NCBI GenBank assembly: GCA_017305815.1 | Contig: JAFKJZ010000587.1 | Span: 1 to 6,360 of the forward strand | DNA: 6,360 nt | Source of the DNA: Hyphomicrobiales bacterium | Lineage (GTDB): Bacteria > Pseudomonadota > Alphaproteobacteria > Rhizobiales > Kaistiaceae | Reading direction: 5' to 3' | Shown here: one piece after another, positions 5,437 through 6,360 of the stretch | Layout of the letters: every line of letters begins with the position of its first letter | Numbering within the stretch: the stretch's first letter is position 1 | Position numbers and translations under genes: made by a program | The notes under the pieces: model-generated | Told to the model about the DNA's origin: nothing | The model's input: the letters and a program-made list of their open reading frames with translations, nothing else | The model's database searches: none

Positions 5437-6360
5437 TCACTCCACCTTCATCACCTCGCCCATCGCCTCGCGCACCAGGTCGTCGGCGTTCTCGCGCAGA
5501 ATCTCCTCCTGCGCCTCGCCGGCGACCGGCTCCTTGCCGATGTCGAGCATCACCGGCACGGCGAGCGGAGAGATGCGGTCGAGCGGCTTGTGCAGGATGT
5601 GGTTCTTCACGCGCGCCAGCATGTCGGAGAGGCGACGCACGTCGAGCAGGCCGGTGGCGGCATCCGCCCAGGTCGCCTGCAGCAGGATGTGGTCGGGCTC
5701 ATGCGAGCGCAGCACGTCGTAGATCAGGTCGGTCGAGATCGTCACCTGCCGGCCGGTCTTCTCCTTGCCGGGATGGCGGCGCTCGATCAGGCCGGAGATC
5801 AGCGCGCAGCCGCGAAAGGTCCGCTTCAGCAGATGGCTTTCGGCGAGCCACGCGTCGAGATCGTCGCCCAGCATGTCTTGGTCGAACAGGTCGCCGATCG
5901 CCGGTTTCCTCTTCGCGAACGCTGCCCCCATGTCGCCGAGGCCCCAGACGGCGAGCGCATAGTCGGAGGCGACGAATCCCATCGGCTTCAGCTTCGCCCG
6001 CTCCAGCCGCCGCGTCAGCAGCATGCCGAGCGTCTGGTGCGCCAGCCTGCCCTCGAACGGATAGGCGACCATGTAGAAGCGGTCGCCGCGCGGAAACGTC
6101 TCGACCAGCAGTTCGTCGCGCTTCGGCAGCACCGACGCCCATTTCTGCAGCTCGAGCCAATCGGCGACCTGGTGCGGCAGCCGGCCCCAGGCGTCCTCGT
6201 CGGCGAGCAGGCCGCGCACGCCCTCGGCGAGATAGGTCGAGAGCGGGAACTTGCCGCCCTGATAGGATGGAACCTTGGGTGCTTCGTTGATGGCGCGGCT
6301 GACGATCGCCTCGTTGTCGCGGATGCCTTCGAGCCGCAGCACGAGGCCGGAAAACAGGAA
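5437..6360 (-). CDS. Ligase-associated DEXH-box helicase, Lhr family (C-terminal part)
   Basis: The last 307 residues of a large helicase (typically about 800-850 residues); the frame is open to the right edge, so its 5' part, with the RecA-like motor domains, lies outside. The visible part corresponds to the end of the Lhr core: a winged-helix/beta region with FSGLVLRLEGIRDNEAIV near the edge, then the DEAD/H-associated domain. That includes FYMVAYPFEGRLAHQTLGMLL, where Lhr-type proteins keep an H-Q/H-E type motif, and STDLIYDVLRSHEPDHILLQ followed by TWADAATGLLDVRRLSDML. The tail PVMLDIGKEPVAGEAQEEIL resembles the ends of ligase-associated helicases. Lhr-core enzymes are ssDNA-dependent ATPases that move 3' to 5'; in this cluster they are thought to work with PdeM, an ATP-dependent ligase and an exonuclease in repair. 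The coding sequence appears intact. It points at pdeM but is separated from it by 349 bp, more than expected for an operon. Confidence 0.88.
   Translation of the reverse strand, partial: FLFSGLVLRLEGIRDNEAIVSRAINEAPKVPSYQGGKFPLSTYLAEGVRGLLADEDAWGRLPHQVADWLELQKWASVLPKRDELLVETFPRGDRFYMVAYPFEGRLAHQTLGMLLTRRLERAKLKPMGFVASDYALAVWGLGDMGAAFAKRKPAIGDLFDQDMLGDDLDAWLAESHLLKRTFRGCALISGLIERRHPGKEKTGRQVTISTDLIYDVLRSHEPDHILLQATWADAATGLLDVRRLSDMLARVKNHILHKPLDRISPLAVPVMLDIGKEPVAGEAQEEILRENADDLVREAMGEVMKVE

Noticed and set aside
4391..5440. A 349-residue minus-strand frame joining pdeM's second half to sequence up to the helicase stop
   Set aside because: Upstream of LPPYDT this frame runs out of frame with the real PdeM N-terminus and through the repeat element. 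It would lack the DLH metal motif, so it is a chance extension.
5340..6290. A 316-residue plus-strand frame opposite the helicase
   Set aside because: Its translation is nearly all Arg, Ala, Ser and Pro without any domain, and it lies antisense to conserved helicase sequence.

Overview
The window reads as chromosomal DNA from a high-GC alphaproteobacterium, most likely of the order Hyphomicrobiales (Rhizobiales). The grounds are strong G/C codon third positions, a DUF930 protein, an Lhr-type helicase next to a PdeM-type nuclease gene, and two kinds of short intergenic palindromic repeat typical of that group. No tRNA, rRNA, CRISPR array, transposase or phage gene is visible. The genus cannot be told from the sequence.

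Layout from left to right. (1) The last 23 codons of an unidentified plus-strand gene. (2) A 166-bp gap between converging genes, largely filled by two inverted copies of a palindromic repeat. (3) A minus-strand periplasmic solute-binding protein of the polar amino-acid family (family 3), with no permease or ATPase beside it. (4) Divergent from it across a gap of only 54 bp, a plus-strand family 2 membrane glycosyltransferase with an unusual N-terminal region resembling half of a GspE/MshE N-terminal domain. (5) Convergent with that, a minus-strand spermidine-synthase-like SAM-dependent enzyme starting at TTG. (6) A minus-strand exported DUF930 protein. (7) A minus-strand gene for the ligase-associated metallophosphoesterase nuclease PdeM (MPE), broken by a frameshift close to its first metal-binding motif. 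(8) A 349-bp non-coding stretch carrying a 120-bp element with near-perfect terminal inverted repeats. (9) The C-terminal 307 residues of a ligase-associated Lhr-type DEXH helicase, which continues past the right edge.

Two functional themes can be supported. On the right is the end of a DNA-repair cluster: helicase plus PdeM normally accompany an ATP-dependent DNA ligase and an exonuclease, which would lie beyond the right edge. Here PdeM appears disabled by a small deletion, and its spacing from the helicase is enlarged by a repeat element. On the left, a cell-envelope glycosyltransferase and an orphan solute-binding protein share a very short divergent control region, which suggests but does not prove a shared role. 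I found no clear evidence of a wholly new system. The most informative anomalies are the broken pdeM, the half GspE/MshE-like domain on the glycosyltransferase, and the altered active-site motif of the spermidine-synthase homologue.
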